NCBI GenBank assembly: GCA_963575745.1
Contig: CAUYUJ010009380.1
Location: forward strand, 425,741 to 489,740
Length of the DNA: 64,000 bases
DNA from: Prorocentrum cordatum
Taxonomy: Eukaryota; Sar; Dinophyceae; Prorocentrales; Prorocentraceae
Direction: 5' to 3'
In this document: positions 22,834 through 34,115 of the stretch, in pieces
Layout of the letters: each line of letters starts with the position of its first letter
Numbering within the stretch: position 1 is the first letter of the stretch
The notes under the pieces: generated by a model
The model's input: only the letters and a program-made list of their open reading frames with translations
What the model was told of the DNA's origin: nothing
The model's database searches: none
Translations under genes and position numbers: made by a program

Positions 22834-24401
22834 CTGGGCGCCGGCGGTAAACCGTCAACCTTTCTTACCGCCGAGGGACTCGTAGAGCTTCCTGACTATA
22901 TATAATGTAGAAAATAAATTGCAGAGAACGAACAGTTTTTCAGCCCAAGCGATTTCAGACCTCTCGATGCAACAGCCGAACGCCCCTTGATGCTTCTGGA
23001 TTGTCTTCTGCACGAGCTCTGTAGCTCTGCTACAGCCCGAGTTACGTGCGCTAATCAACAGCACCTCTGAAGATAACTCAAACAAAACGAATAGTTTCCT
23101 AAACCCAGCTCGAGTATCAGACCGAGTTCAGGCCTCTGAATGACAGGCGGCGCGTCTGATGTCTCTCAATCGATTCCTGTGATTACCAGCCCTGCAGCCC
23201 CTCTACAGCCCGAGTTAAGTGCAGAAAACCGATAGCATCTTTTCAGGATGACTCGAACAATACGAACAGCTTCGCGAACCGAGTTCAAGCAGCAGGCCGA
23301 GTTCCGAGCTCTGGCTTCCACAGGCGGACGCGCCTGATGTCTTCAAATCGATTGATTTCCCCAGCAGCACTGTAGCCCCCTACAGCGCGAGCTAAGTTTA
23401 GAAAGCAACAGTATCTGACTCGGATAATATAAATAGGTTTTTGAACCTAGCTCGGCTAGCAGACCGAGTTCAGGCCTCTGGGTTCAACAAGCGAACACGC
23501 CTAATCATTCTACATCGATTAGCCGAACTTACTGGCTCTGTAGCTGTCCTGAAGCTCGAGTTATCTTGAGGAAACCGACAGCGCGTGACAAGATGACTCG
23601 AAAGGGCCCATCCCGCCCGCGTGCTTTTTGGCAGTAAAAAGCTACCCGATCGAGCTGAGATCAAGATGGCGAGTGGGAATAAGATCCAATATCATGGAAA
23701 AAAATACTAGAGCTCCAACGAATGTTCGAATTTTCAGAACAAAACTGGGAGCCGGCGGTAAACCGTCAACCGGGTAACCACCGGGAGCCTCGTAGAGCTT
23801 TCTTGCGCGGCGCTGCCCACTGCACATTCAGATTTTCTTTTCAAGATATCGCGAGTTCAGTACAGAAAACGGACAACACTCGTCAAAATGACTCGAAGAA
23901 TAGAAATAAGTTTGCGGACCCAGCTCGAGCAGCAGACCGATTTCAGAGCTGTAGATCGAACAGATTAACACGCCTCATAATTCCCAATTGGTTTGTAAGG
24001 ATGAGCTCTGCGAATCAAGATGACTCGAAACGGCCGTCCGTTCCAGCAAGTGGTTTGATAGTAATATTGCAGCTACGGACCGGAGAATTTAACTGGCAGT
24101 CGCGGCATAACCTACTACACGTGAGAAAGAACCTGTTCTCAAAACAAATTTTCAAATTTTACACAAACATTAGAAACTCGACCCAAAGTTAACACATCGT
24201 CTCTTAATGCGCGGTCGGCCAACTAGCTCCACCCTGCGCCCGAATTCATCTTAGCTCAGCTTCGAAGAGCTCTACGAGATATTTTCAACCCAAAAGTCAC
24301 CAAAAGGTCCGTCGAGATTTTTCTTGCCAACTAGCTCTCCAGCGCCCCGGAATTACTCTTAGCTTCCAGCAATAACTTGCTAAGGGAAGCTCTACGAGTT
24401 A
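22834..24401 (-). mobile_element. A-family HINE copy A15 split by a C copy
   Basis: Pieces 22834-23744 and 24282-24401. The hairpin has one change (CCGAGGG). It ends GCTCTACGAGTTA. Confidence 0.76.
23745..24281 (-). mobile_element. C-family HINE, innermost layer of the nest
   Basis: CTGGGAGCCGGCGG start with a slightly altered hairpin (GGTAACCACCGGG), ending GAGCTCTACGAGATA. It contains a partial ~177-bp-like unit (AGTACAGAAAACGGACAACACTC, near 23860), showing sequence exchange between families A and C. Confidence 0.73.
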
Positions 24402-24756
24402 CATTGTCTCTCGAAGCCGGGTCGGCCGACTAGCTCCAGCCCGCGCCCGAATTTCTCTAGCTCATCGATGCCGAAAAGCCCTACGAGGTATAACTTGCTA
24501 AGGGAAGCTCTACGAGGTATGGCTTCGGAAGCGCCTCCAAGAACGTCTCCACGCGTGCCTGCACGCGTGCAGACACGCGTGGACGCTTGCCAGAAGCTCC
24601 CCCGGACCAGCTGCCGGGTCAGGCGACCTGCTGCGGGGATTCTGGAGCGGCGGAGATGGACTGCTGGCGGACACCACCACTGTCCGGCTTCTAATCTAAA
24701 ACCCTCTAGCTCTCAGAGAGCTCTCCGGGAAAAAGACACGAAAAGGTCCGTCGAGA

Positions 24757-26359
24757 TGGCGCCGGCGGTGAACCGTCAACCTGGTCACCGCCAGGAACCT
24801 CGTAGAGCTTCTTTCACGCGTAAGAGTGCTCAGAGTCGCAAGAGAGAGCTCCTGGAAGCATTTCTCGAAAGGGAAAAAATTGATTTTTTCGTGTCGACAT
24901 GAAGATGGTTGCTCCAAGTGTTTTGATAGTAAAAGTGCGCCTACGGAGCTTATACTAAGACACAAAGGCCCTCATACTCGTTTACAGGTGCGAAAAATCT
25001 GCTTTCTCGGAATAACTCGTAGAGCTTCCCTTAGCAAGTCATTGCTGGAAGCTTAAGAGTAATTCCGGGGCGCTGGAGAGCTAGTTGGCAAGAAAAATCT
25101 CGACGGACCTTTTGGTGACTTTTGGTCGGTTGAAAATTTTGTTCTCAGAATTTGAACATTCTTTAGAGCTCTAATATTTTTTCCCATGATATTCGATCTT
25201 ATTCCCGCTCGCCGTCTTGATCTCAGCTCGATCGGGTAGCTTTTACTGCCAAAAAGCAGGCAGGCGGGATCGGCCGTTTCGGGTCATCTTGTGACGCGGT
25301 GACGGTTTTCTCAAGATAACTCGAGCTTCAGGACAGCTACAGAGCTGGTAAGCACAGCTAAGCGATTCAGAATGATCAGGTGCATTCGCCTGTTGAACCC
25401 AGAGGTCTGAACTCGGTTTGCTAGCCGAGCTAGGTCCGCAAACCTATTCGTATTATTCGAGTCATCTTGACAGACGCTCTCGGTTCTGTACTTAACTCGA
25501 GCTACAGGACAGCTACAGAGCTGATACGTACAGAATCCGATTCAGAATCATCAGTGGCCGTTGTCTTGAATCCAGAGCTCTGAACTCGGTCTGCTGCTCG
25601 ATCTAGAAACGCGAAACTATTCGTATTGTTTGAGTCATCTTGAGAGATGTTGTCGGTTCTCTGCACTTAACTCGGGCTGTAGGGGGGTTGCATGGCTGGT
25701 AATCGCTAAAATCGATTCGGAGACATCAGGCACGCCCGCCTTTCGAATCCAGAGCTCCGAACTCTGTCTGCTGCCCGAACTAGGTCCGCGAAACTATTCC
25801 TATTGTTCGAGTCATCCTGAGAGGTGCTGTCGGTACTCGGGCTGTAGGGGGGGCTGCAGGGCTGGTAATCACAGGAATCGATTCAGAGACATCAGACGTG
25901 TCTGCCTGTCGCATGCAGAGGTCTGAACTCGGTCTGATACTCGAGCTAGGTTTGCCAAACTATTCGCATTGTTCGAGTCATCTTGAGAGGTGGTGTCGAT
26001 TTACGCACGTAAGTCGGGCTGTAGGAGAGCTACAGAGCTCGTACAGAAGACAATCCAGAAGCATCGGGGGCGTTCGGTTGTTGCATCCGAGAGGTCTGAA
26101 ATTGCTTGGGCTGAAACACTATTTTTTCGGTGTATTTTTTTTCGACATTATATGTTGTCAGGAAGCTCTACGAGTCCCCCGGCGGTAAGAAAGGTTGACG
26201 GTTTACCGCTGGCGCCCAGTGAATTCTCAAATATCTCTCAAAAAATTGCAAAACCACCCAAAAGTAATCACTTTGTCCTTTCTGGCCGGGTCGACCAACT
26301 AGCTCCACCCCGCGCCAGAGTTCCTTTAGCTCATCGATGCCGAAGAGCTCTACGAGGTA
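24757..26359 (-). mobile_element. B-family HINE split by an inverted A copy
   Basis: Pieces 24757-25012 and 26220-26359 rejoin as TTTCTCGGAA + TGAATTCTC. It ends GAGCTCTACGAGGTA and is inserted into A12 at GTCGAGA/TTTTT. Confidence 0.78.
25013..26219 (+). mobile_element. A-family HINE, inverted complete copy
   Basis: TAACTCGTAGAGCTTCCC at the left and hairpin plus GGCGCCCAG at the right. It lies between A and T of the empty site GGAA/TGAA with no duplication. This is one of the best-preserved copies for defining both ends. Confidence 0.85.
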
Positions 26360-26398
26360 TTTTTCTTGCCAACTAGCTCTCCAGCGCCCCGGAATTAC

Positions 26399-27561
26399 TG
26401 GGCGCCGGCGGTAAACCGTCAACCTTTGTTACCGCCGGGGACTCGTAGAGCTTTCTGACAACATATAATGTAGAAAAAATTACACAGAAGAAATAGTTTT
26501 TCAGCCCAAGCAATTTCAAACCTCTCGGATGCAACAGCCGAACGTCTCCGATGCTTGTGGATTCTCTTCTGCACGAGCTCTGTAGCTCTCCTACAGTCCG
26601 AGTTACGTGCGGAAATCGACAGCATCTCTCGAGATGACTCGAGTAATACGAATAGTTTGGCAAACCTAGCTCGAGTGTCAGACCGAGTTTAGACCTCTAC
26701 ATGCGACAGCTAGACGCGTCTGATGTCTGCGAATCGACTCCTGTGATTACCGGCCCCACAGCCCCCCCTACAGCCCGAGTTAAGTGCAGGAAACCGACCG
26801 CACCTGTCAGGATGCCTCGAACAATGCGAATATTTTCGCAGACCTAGTTCGGGCAGCAGACAGAGTTCGAAGCTATGGATTCGAAAGGCGGACGCGTCTG
26901 ATGTCTCCGAATCGATTCTAGTGATTACCAACCATGCAGCTGCCCTACAGCCCGAGTTAAGTGCAAAGAACCAATAGCTTCTATCAAGAAAACTCGAACA
27001 ATACGAATAGTTTTTGCGATTCTAGATCAGGTAGCAGACCAAGTTCAGAGCTCTGCAGTCAACAGACAAGGGCCACTGATGATTTTGAATCAGATTCTGT
27101 ACGTATCAGCTCTGCACTGTCCTTTAGCTCGACTTGTGTACAGGAAACCCAGAGCGTATCTCAAGATAACTCGAATGATACGAATATGTTTGCGAACCTA
27201 GCTCGGCTAGCAGACCGAGTTCAGACCTCGGGGTTCAACAGGCGAACGCGCCTGATTATTTTGAACCGATTAGCTGTGCTGACTAGCTCTGTATCTGTCA
27301 TGAAGCTCGAGTTATCTTGAGAAAACCGTCACCGCGTGACAAGCTCACCCGAAACGGGCGATCCCGCCGCAGTGTATTTTGGCAGTAAAAGATACCCGAT
27401 CGAGCTGAGATTAAGATGGCAAGCGGGAATAAGATCGAATATCACGGAAAAAATACTAGAGCTCTAACGAATAGTTGAATTTCGAGAACCGAATTGCCAA
27501 CCGACCAAAAGTCATCAAAATGTCCGTCGAGATTTTTCTTGCCAACTAGCTCTCGAGCGCC
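26399..27561 (-). mobile_element. A-family HINE copy A16
   Basis: Starts CTGGGCGCCGG after GGAATTA. Five ~177-bp units and the right domain run to CTCTCGAGCGCCC, where a C copy cuts it. Confidence 0.78.
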
Positions 27562-27825
27562 CAATCGGCGGTAAACCGTCAATCAAGTTACCGCCGGGCA
27601 CCTCGTAGAGCTCTCTTCTTACACAACGCTCCTCCGAACACGTGAAGGAAGCTTCTGAAGCGAGAGCCGAAAAATTCGAAAAATGACGATTTTACCAGCA
27701 GGTGCGCCATAGCTTACTACAGGGAATGAACATCTCACTTCTAAAAACGAACTTGAAAATTTTGCATAAAGTGAAAAACACTGACCCCAGGTTACCACAT
27801 TCTCTCTTTTCGTCGGGCCGGCCAA
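27562..27825 (-). mobile_element. C-family fragment
   Basis: CAATCGGCGGTAAACC with hairpin and CACCTCGTAGAGCTC, internally deleted body, cut at GGCCGGCCAA by the next A copy. Confidence 0.68.
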
Positions 27826-29104
27826 CTGGGCGCCGGCGGTAAACCGTCAACCTTTCTTACCGCCGGGGGACTCGTAGAGCTTCCTGACAGTATATAGTGC
27901 GAAAAAATCCAAATAACGACTAGTGGTCCAGCCCAAGCGATTTTAGACCTCTCAAGATGACTCTAACCAAAAAACGAAACAGTTTCGCAACCCAGTTCGA
28001 GTATCGAACCGAGTTCAGGCCTCTGAATGCGACAGGCGGGCGCGTCTGATGTCTGCGAATCCAATCAGTGATTCCCAGCCCTGCAGCTCCCCTACAGTCC
28101 GAGTTAAGCGCAGAAAACCGACAGTATCGACTCGAATAATAGAATAGTTTTGCGGAGCTAGTTCGAGCAGCAGACCGAGTTGAGCTCTGGAATCGACCAA
28201 CAGACGCGCCTGATGTTTGCAAATCGATATCTGTGACCGCAGCACTGTAGCCCTCCCCAGCACGAGTTAAGTGCAGAAAATTCAGAGCACTTCTCAAGAT
28301 AATTCGGACAATACGAATAGTTTCGCGAACCTAGCTCGGACAGCAGGCCGAGTTCAGAGCTCTCGGTTCGATATACGAACGCGACTGATAATTCCCCAGC
28401 GATGTCTGCGACAATGAGCCCTGTAGCTGCCCTACAGCTCGAGTTAAGTACAGAAAACCGAGAGCGTCTGCCAAGACGACTCGAATAATACAAATAAGTT
28501 TGCGGACCTAGCTCGGCTAGCAGATCGAGTTCAGACCTCTCGATTCGACAGGCGAACGCGCCTGATAATTCTGAAGTCGATAGGTGTGCTTACCAGCTCT
28601 GTAGCTGCCCTACAGCTCGAGTTACGTACAGAAAACCGAGAGCGTCTGTCAAGACGACTCGAATAATACGAACAGGTTTGCGGACCTAGCTCGGCTAGCA
28701 GACCGAGTTCAGACCTCTGGATTCAACAGGCGAACGCGCCTGATAATTCTGGATGCGATAGGTGTGCTTACCAGCTCTGTAGCTGCCCTACAACTCGAGT
28801 TAAGAACAAAATACCTACAACGCGTATCAAGATGACTGGAAACGGCCGTTCCCGCCGGGACGCTTTTTCGCCTTCAGAGTTACCCGATCGAGCTGAGATC
28901 AAGATGGCGAGCGGTAATAAGATCGAATATCACGGAAAAAAATACTAGAGTTCTAACGAATTGTCAAATTTCGAGAACAAAATTTTCAACCGACCAAAAG
29001 TCACCAAAAGGTCCGTCGAGATTTTTCTTGCCAACTAGCTCTCCAGCGCTCCGGGATTACTCTCAAGCTTCCAGCAATAACTTGCTAAGGGAAGCTCTAC
29101 GAAA
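27826..29104 (-). mobile_element. A-family HINE copy A17
   Basis: Intact hairpin and left terminus, ~177-bp units of a diverged subtype (GACGACTCGAATAATACG), right domain to GGAAGCTCTACGA at 29104. The last bases are replaced by the start of a different repeat array. Confidence 0.72.
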
Positions 29105-32100
29105 TACCAATAGGTTCGCGGACCTAGCTCGGGGGGCAGGCCGAGATCAGAGCTCTTGATCAACAGACGAACGCGCCTGATAATTATCAATCGATTTCTG
29201 TGATTATCAGCTTTGTGGCTGCCCTACAGATCGAGTTGAGTACGAAAAACCGAGAGCGTCTGCTACAATGACTCGAATAGTACGATTAGGTTTGCGTCTT
29301 TAGCTCGGCTAGCAGACTGATTTCAGACCTCTGGATTCAGGCGAACGCGCCTGATCATTCTGAATGCATTAGCTGTGCTGGCCAGCTCTGTAGTTGTCCT
29401 GAAGCTCGAGTTATCTTGAGAAAACCGACAGCGCGTATCAAGATGACTCGAGACGGCTGTTCCCGCCGGGGCGCTTTTTGGCCTTGAAAGTTACCCGATC
29501 GAGCTCAGATCGAGATGGCGAGCGGCAATAAGATCGAATATCATGGGAAAAATACTAGAGCTCTAACGAATTGTCAAATTTTGAGAACAAAATTTTTAAC
29601 CAGCCAAAAAGTCAGCAAAAGGTCCGTCGAGATTTTTCTTGCCAACTAGCTCTCGAGCGCCCCGGAATTACTCTTAAGCTTCCAGCAATAACTTGCCAAG
29701 GGAAGATCTACGAGTGACTTGTAAGCGTCCAAAACCCGGATAGCGAAGCCAAGCGCGGAACGCCGCACGGGAACCTCTGCCAGGCCGCCTGAAACGATGC
29801 GCGGGACGCTGGAAACTGGGCGCCGGCGGTAAACCGTCAACCTTGGTTACCGCCGGGGAACTCGTAGAGCTTCCAAGCTCGACTTAAGTTGAGAAAACCG
29901 AGAGCACCTACAAACATGCAGAAATTGAGAGCACTTTTCACGATGATTCGGACAATACGAATTGTTTCGCGTACCTAGCTCGAGCAGCAGGCCGAGTTGA
30001 GAGCTCTCGATACAACAGACAAACGCGCCCGATAATTCTCATCGATTTCTGTGTCTCTAGGCTTTGTAGCTGCCTACAGCTCGAGTTAAGTACAGAAAAT
30101 ACCGAGAGCATTTGTCAAGATGACTCGAATAATACGAATAGATTGCGGGCCTAGCTCGGCTAGCAGACCGAGTTCAGACCTATAGATTCAACAGGCGAAC
30201 GCGCATGATGATTCTGAGTGCGATAGACGTGCTTACCAGCACTGTAGCTGCCCTAGAGCTCGAGTTAAGTAGAAAATACCGACAACGCGTATCAAGTTGA
30301 CTCGAATAATACGAATAGATTTGCGGACCTAGCTCGGCTAGCAGACCGAGTTCAGACCTCTGGATTCAACAGGCGAACGCGCCTGATAATTCTGGATGCG
30401 ATAGGTGTGCTTACCAGCTCTGTAGCTGCCCTACAACTCGAGTTAAGAACAAAATACCTACAACGCGCATCAAGATGACTGGAAACGGCCGTTCCCGCCG
30501 GGACGCTTTTTCGCCTTCAGAGTTACCCGATCGAGCTGAGATCAAGATGGCGAGCGGTAATAAGATCGAATATCACGGAAAAAAATACTACAGTTCTAAC
30601 GAATTGTCAAATTTCGAGAACAAAATTTTCAACCGACCAAAAGTCACCAAAAGGTCCGTCGAGATTTTTCTTGCCAACTAGCTCTCCAGCGCTCCGGGAT
30701 TACTCTCAAGCTTCCAGCAATAACTTGCTAAGGGAAGCTCTACGAAATACCAATAGGTTCGCGGACCTAGCTCGGGGGGCAGGCCGAGATCAGAGCTCTT
30801 GATCAACAGACGAACGCGCCTGATAATTATCAATCGATTTCTGTGATTATCAGCTTTGTGGCTGCCCTACAGATCGAGTTGAGTACGAAAAACCGAGAGC
30901 GTCTGCTACAATGACTCGAATAGTACGATTAGGTTTGCGTCTTTAGCTCGGCTAGCAGACTGATTCAGACCTCTGGATTCAGGCGAACGCGCCTGATCAT
31001 TCTGAATGCATTAGCTGTGCTGGCCAGCTCTGTAGTTGTCCTGAAGCTCGAGTTATCTTGAGAAAACCGACAGCGCGTATCAAGATGACTCGAAACGGCC
31101 GTTCCCGCCGGGGCGCTTTTTGGCCTTCAAAGTTACCCGATCGAGCTGAGATCGAGATGGCGAGCGGCAATAAGATCGAATATCATGGGAAAAATACTAG
31201 AGCTCTAACGAATTGTCAAATTTTGAGAACAAAATTTTTAACCAGACCAAAAAGTCAGCAAAAGGTCCGTCGAGATTTTTCTTGCCAACTAGCTCTCGAG
31301 CGCCCCGGAATTACTCTTAAGCTTCCAGCAATAACTTGCTAAGGGAAGATCTACGAGTGACTTGTAAGCGTCCAAAACCCGGATAGCGAAGCCAAGCGCG
31401 GAACGCCGCACGGGAACCTCTGCCAGGCCGCCTGAAACGATGCGCGGGACGCTGGAAACTGGGCGCCGGCGGTAAACCGTCAACCTTGGTTACCGCCGGG
31501 GAACTCGTAGAGCTTCCAAGCTCGACTTAAGTTGAGAAAACCGAGAGCACCTACAAACATGCAGAAATTGAGAGCACTTTTCACGAAGATTCGGACAATA
31601 CGAATTGTTTCGCGTACCTAGCTCGAGCAGCAGGCCGAGTTGAGAGCTCTCGATACAACAGACAAACGCGCCCGATAATTCTCATCGATTTCTGTGTCTC
31701 TAGGCTTTGTAGCTGCCTACAGCTCGAGTTAAGTACAGAAAATACCGAGAGCATTTGTCAAGATGACTCGAATAATACGAATAGATTTGCGGGCCTAGCT
31801 CGGCTAGCAGACCGAGTTCAGACCTATAGATTCAACAGGCGAACGCGCATGATGATTCTGAGTGCGATAGACGTGCTTACCAGCACTGTAGCTGCCCTAG
31901 AGCTCGAGTTAAGTAGAAAATACCGACAACGCGTATCAAGTTGACTCGAATAATACGAATAGATTTGCGGACCTAGCTCGGCTAGCAGACCGAGTTCAGA
32001 CCTCTGGATTCAACAGGCGAACGCGCCTGATAATTCTGGATGCGATAGGTGTGCTTACCAGCTCTGTAGCTGCCCTACAACTCGAGTTAAGAACAAAATA

Positions 32101-32215
32101 CCTACAACGCGTATCAAGATGACTGGAAACGGCCGTTCCCGCCGGGACGCTTTTTCGCCTTCAGAGTTACCCGATCGAGCTGAGATCAGGATGGCGAGCG
32201 GAAATAAGATCGAAT
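28645..32215. repeat. Recent 1.64-kb tandem duplication
   Basis: Copy 1 (about 28645-30287) and copy 2 (about 30288-31931) are almost identical over their whole length, and a partial third copy runs to about 32215. Landmark offsets are 28681 to 30324 (1643) and 30324 to 31968 (1644). Each copy includes A-family right domains, a D fragment (AAGCGTCCAAAACCCGGATAGC) and an A left terminus (29817 and 31460). Near identity means unequal exchange or replication slippage after the nested insertions formed. There are no genes. Confidence 0.88.
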
Positions 32216-32391
32216 ATCACGAGAAAAAATACTAGAGCTCTAACGAATTGTCAAATTTCGAGAACATAATTTTCAACCGACTAAAAGTTGTGAAAGTTCA
32301 GTTCTTTTTTTTCGAGCCAACTAGCTCTCGAGCGCGCCGGGATTACTCTTAGCTTCCAGCTATAACTAGCTAAGAAAAGCTCTACGAGTTT

Positions 32392-32797
32392 CTTGTAAGC
32401 GTCCAAAACCCGGATAGCGAAGCGAAGCGCGGAACGCCGCACGGGGATCTCTGCCAGGCCGCCTAAAACGATGCGTGGGACGCTGGAAACCTCGCAGGAG
32501 AAGCTTGCAGGGGCGCCGTTTACGATGCGTGGGGCCCTGCAAAGCGCGGAAGGAAGATTTGCCTAGGAGCCTGGAAAAACTGCCGCAGCTCTTCCGAAGC
32601 TCTGCCGAGGCCCATTGCGCACCCTGGAGCCACACGTATTGGGAAACGCTTCGAAGCCACGCTCCCGGACCCGCTGCAACCTCCGGCGAGTCGCTGCGGG
32701 GATCGTGGACCGGCGGAGGTGGGCGCGTGCTCCTCACCATCCACCTCCGGCTTCTTATCTCAAACCCTCAGCTCTCCAAGGAGCTATCCGGGAACTT
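32392..32797 (-). mobile_element. D-family element, long form
   Basis: AAGCGTCCAAAACCCGGATAGC left end and AGCTCTCCAAGGAGCTATCCGGGA right end, giving the inverted pair CCCGGATAGC / GCTATCCGGG. Both arms carry the same change relative to other D copies (CCCGGAGAGC), so the two ends coevolve. Confidence 0.72.
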
Positions 32798-32811
32798 CTA
32801 AGCGTCCAAAA

Positions 32812-33688
32812 CTGGGCGCCGGCGGTAAACCGTCAACCTTTGTTACCGCCGGGGGACTCGTAGAGCTTCCTGACAATATATACTGTCGGAAAAAATTGCA
32901 GAGAACGAATAGTTTTTGAGCCCAACTCGAGTATCAGACCGAGTTCAGACCTCTGAATGCGACAGACGGACGCGTCTGATGTCTCCGAATCGATTCCTGT
33001 GATTACCCGCCCTGCAGCCTCCCTACAGCCCGAATTAAGTGCAGAACGCCGACAGTAGCTCTCAAGATGACTGGAAGAATGCGAACAGTTTCGTGATTCT
33101 GGATCGCGCAACAGACTGAGTTCAGAGCTCTGGATCCAACAGGCGAACGCGCCTGATGATTCTGAGTGCGATAGGTGTGCTTACCAGCACTGTAGCTGCC
33201 CTACAGCTCGAGTTAAGTAGAAAATACCGACAACGCGTATCAAGTGAACTCGAATAATACGAATAGGTTTGCGAACCTAGCTCGGCTAGCAGACCGAGTT
33301 CAGACCTCTGGGTTGAACAGGCGAACGCGCCTGATCATTCTGCAGGCATTAGCTGTGCTTACCAGCTCTGTAGCTGCTCTAGAGCTCGAGTTATGTTCAG
33401 AAAACCGACAGCGCGTATCAAGACGACTCGAAACGGCCGTTCCCGCCACAGTGCTTTCAAAGTTACCCGATCGAGCTGAGATCAAGATGGAGGGCGGAAA
33501 TAAGATCGAATATCACGGGAAAACATCCTAGAGCTCTAACGAATTGTCAAATTTCGAGAACGAAATTTTCAACCGAGCAAAAGTCACCAAAAGTTCCGTC
33601 GAGATTTTTCTTGCCAACTAGCTCTCCAGCGCGCCGGAATTACTCTTAGCTTCCAGCTATAACTAGCTAAGGGAAGCTCTACGAGTTA
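32812..33688 (-). mobile_element. A-family HINE copy A19
   Basis: Complete from CTGGGCGCCGG to CTCTACGAGTTA, with a shortened ~177-bp array. It is inserted in another D fragment between GTCCAAAA and CCCGGATAGC; that D fragment continues at 33689-33808. Confidence 0.8.
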
Positions 33689-33808
33689 CCCGGATAGCGA
33701 GGCAAGGCGCGGAGCAAAGGGGCGCACGGCAACCCCTGCCAGGCCGCCCGGAACGATGCGTGGAGCGCTGGAAACCTTGCAGGAGAAACCTGCGGGGCGT
33801 CTTGTAGA

Positions 33809-34115
33809 CTGGCGCCGGCGGTGAACCGTCAACCTGGTAACCGCCGGGAACCTCGTAGAGCTCCTTTCACGCGTAAGAGTGCTCAGAGTCGAAAGAGAGA
33901 GCTACTGGAAGCATTTTTCGAAAAAGAGAGAAGTTCATTTTTTCGTGTCGACATGAAGATAGTTCCGCCAAGTGTTTTTAGTAAAAATGCGCCTAAAGAG
34001 CTCATACTAAGACAGAGAGGCCCTTATAGTCGTTTACAGGTGCGAAAAATCTGCTTTCTTAAAATGAATTGTCAAATCTCTTTCAAAAAATTGGAAAACC
34101 ACCGAAAAGTTAACA
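33809..34115 (-). mobile_element. B-family HINE, left part
   Basis: CTGGCGCCGGCGGTGAACC with hairpin, ACCTCGTAGAGCTCC and B body to AGTTAACA, where the next B copy begins. Confidence 0.72.

Larger units (their letters stand above)
22242..24490 (-). mobile_element. C-family HINE, fourth layer
   Basis: Starts CTGGGAGCCGGCGG; pieces 22242-22551 and 24402-24490 rejoin as AGTTCGCA + CATTGTCTC. Ends GCCCTACGAGGTA. Its body matches the C copy at 17031-17402 closely, including AACACGTGGCAG. Confidence 0.74.
19784..24519 (-). mobile_element. A-family copy A13, third layer
   Basis: Pieces 19784-20782, 22221-22241 and 24491-24519 rejoin as CGCCGGAA + TTACTCTTCAGC and CCAGCAA + TAACTTGCTAAGGG, ending GCTCTACGAGGTA. 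Two C elements are inserted in its right domain. Confidence 0.76.
19695..24730 (-). mobile_element. D-family element, second layer
   Basis: Pieces 19695-19783 (TAGCGTCCATAACCCGGAGAGC) and 24520-24730 (GGCTTCGGAAGCGCC to CTCTCCGGGA) rejoin in the middle of the GC-rich core. It is inserted in A12 and interrupted by A13. Confidence 0.7.
19424..26398 (-). mobile_element. A-family copy A12, outermost layer of a seven-level nest
   Basis: Outer pieces are 19424-19694, 24731-24756 and 26360-26398. They rejoin through AACCGACCA / AAAAGGTCCGTCGAGA and CGAGA / TTTTTCTTGCC, which are continuous in other copies. The ~177-bp array is almost wholly deleted in this copy. Everything between is later insertion. 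Confidence 0.72.

Noticed and set aside
4656-31342. Recurring small ORFs in the A-family right domain (MASGNKIEYHGKKYY and relatives)
   Set aside because: They are present only where the repeat happens to be open, are broken in most copies, and show no sign of protein-level conservation.
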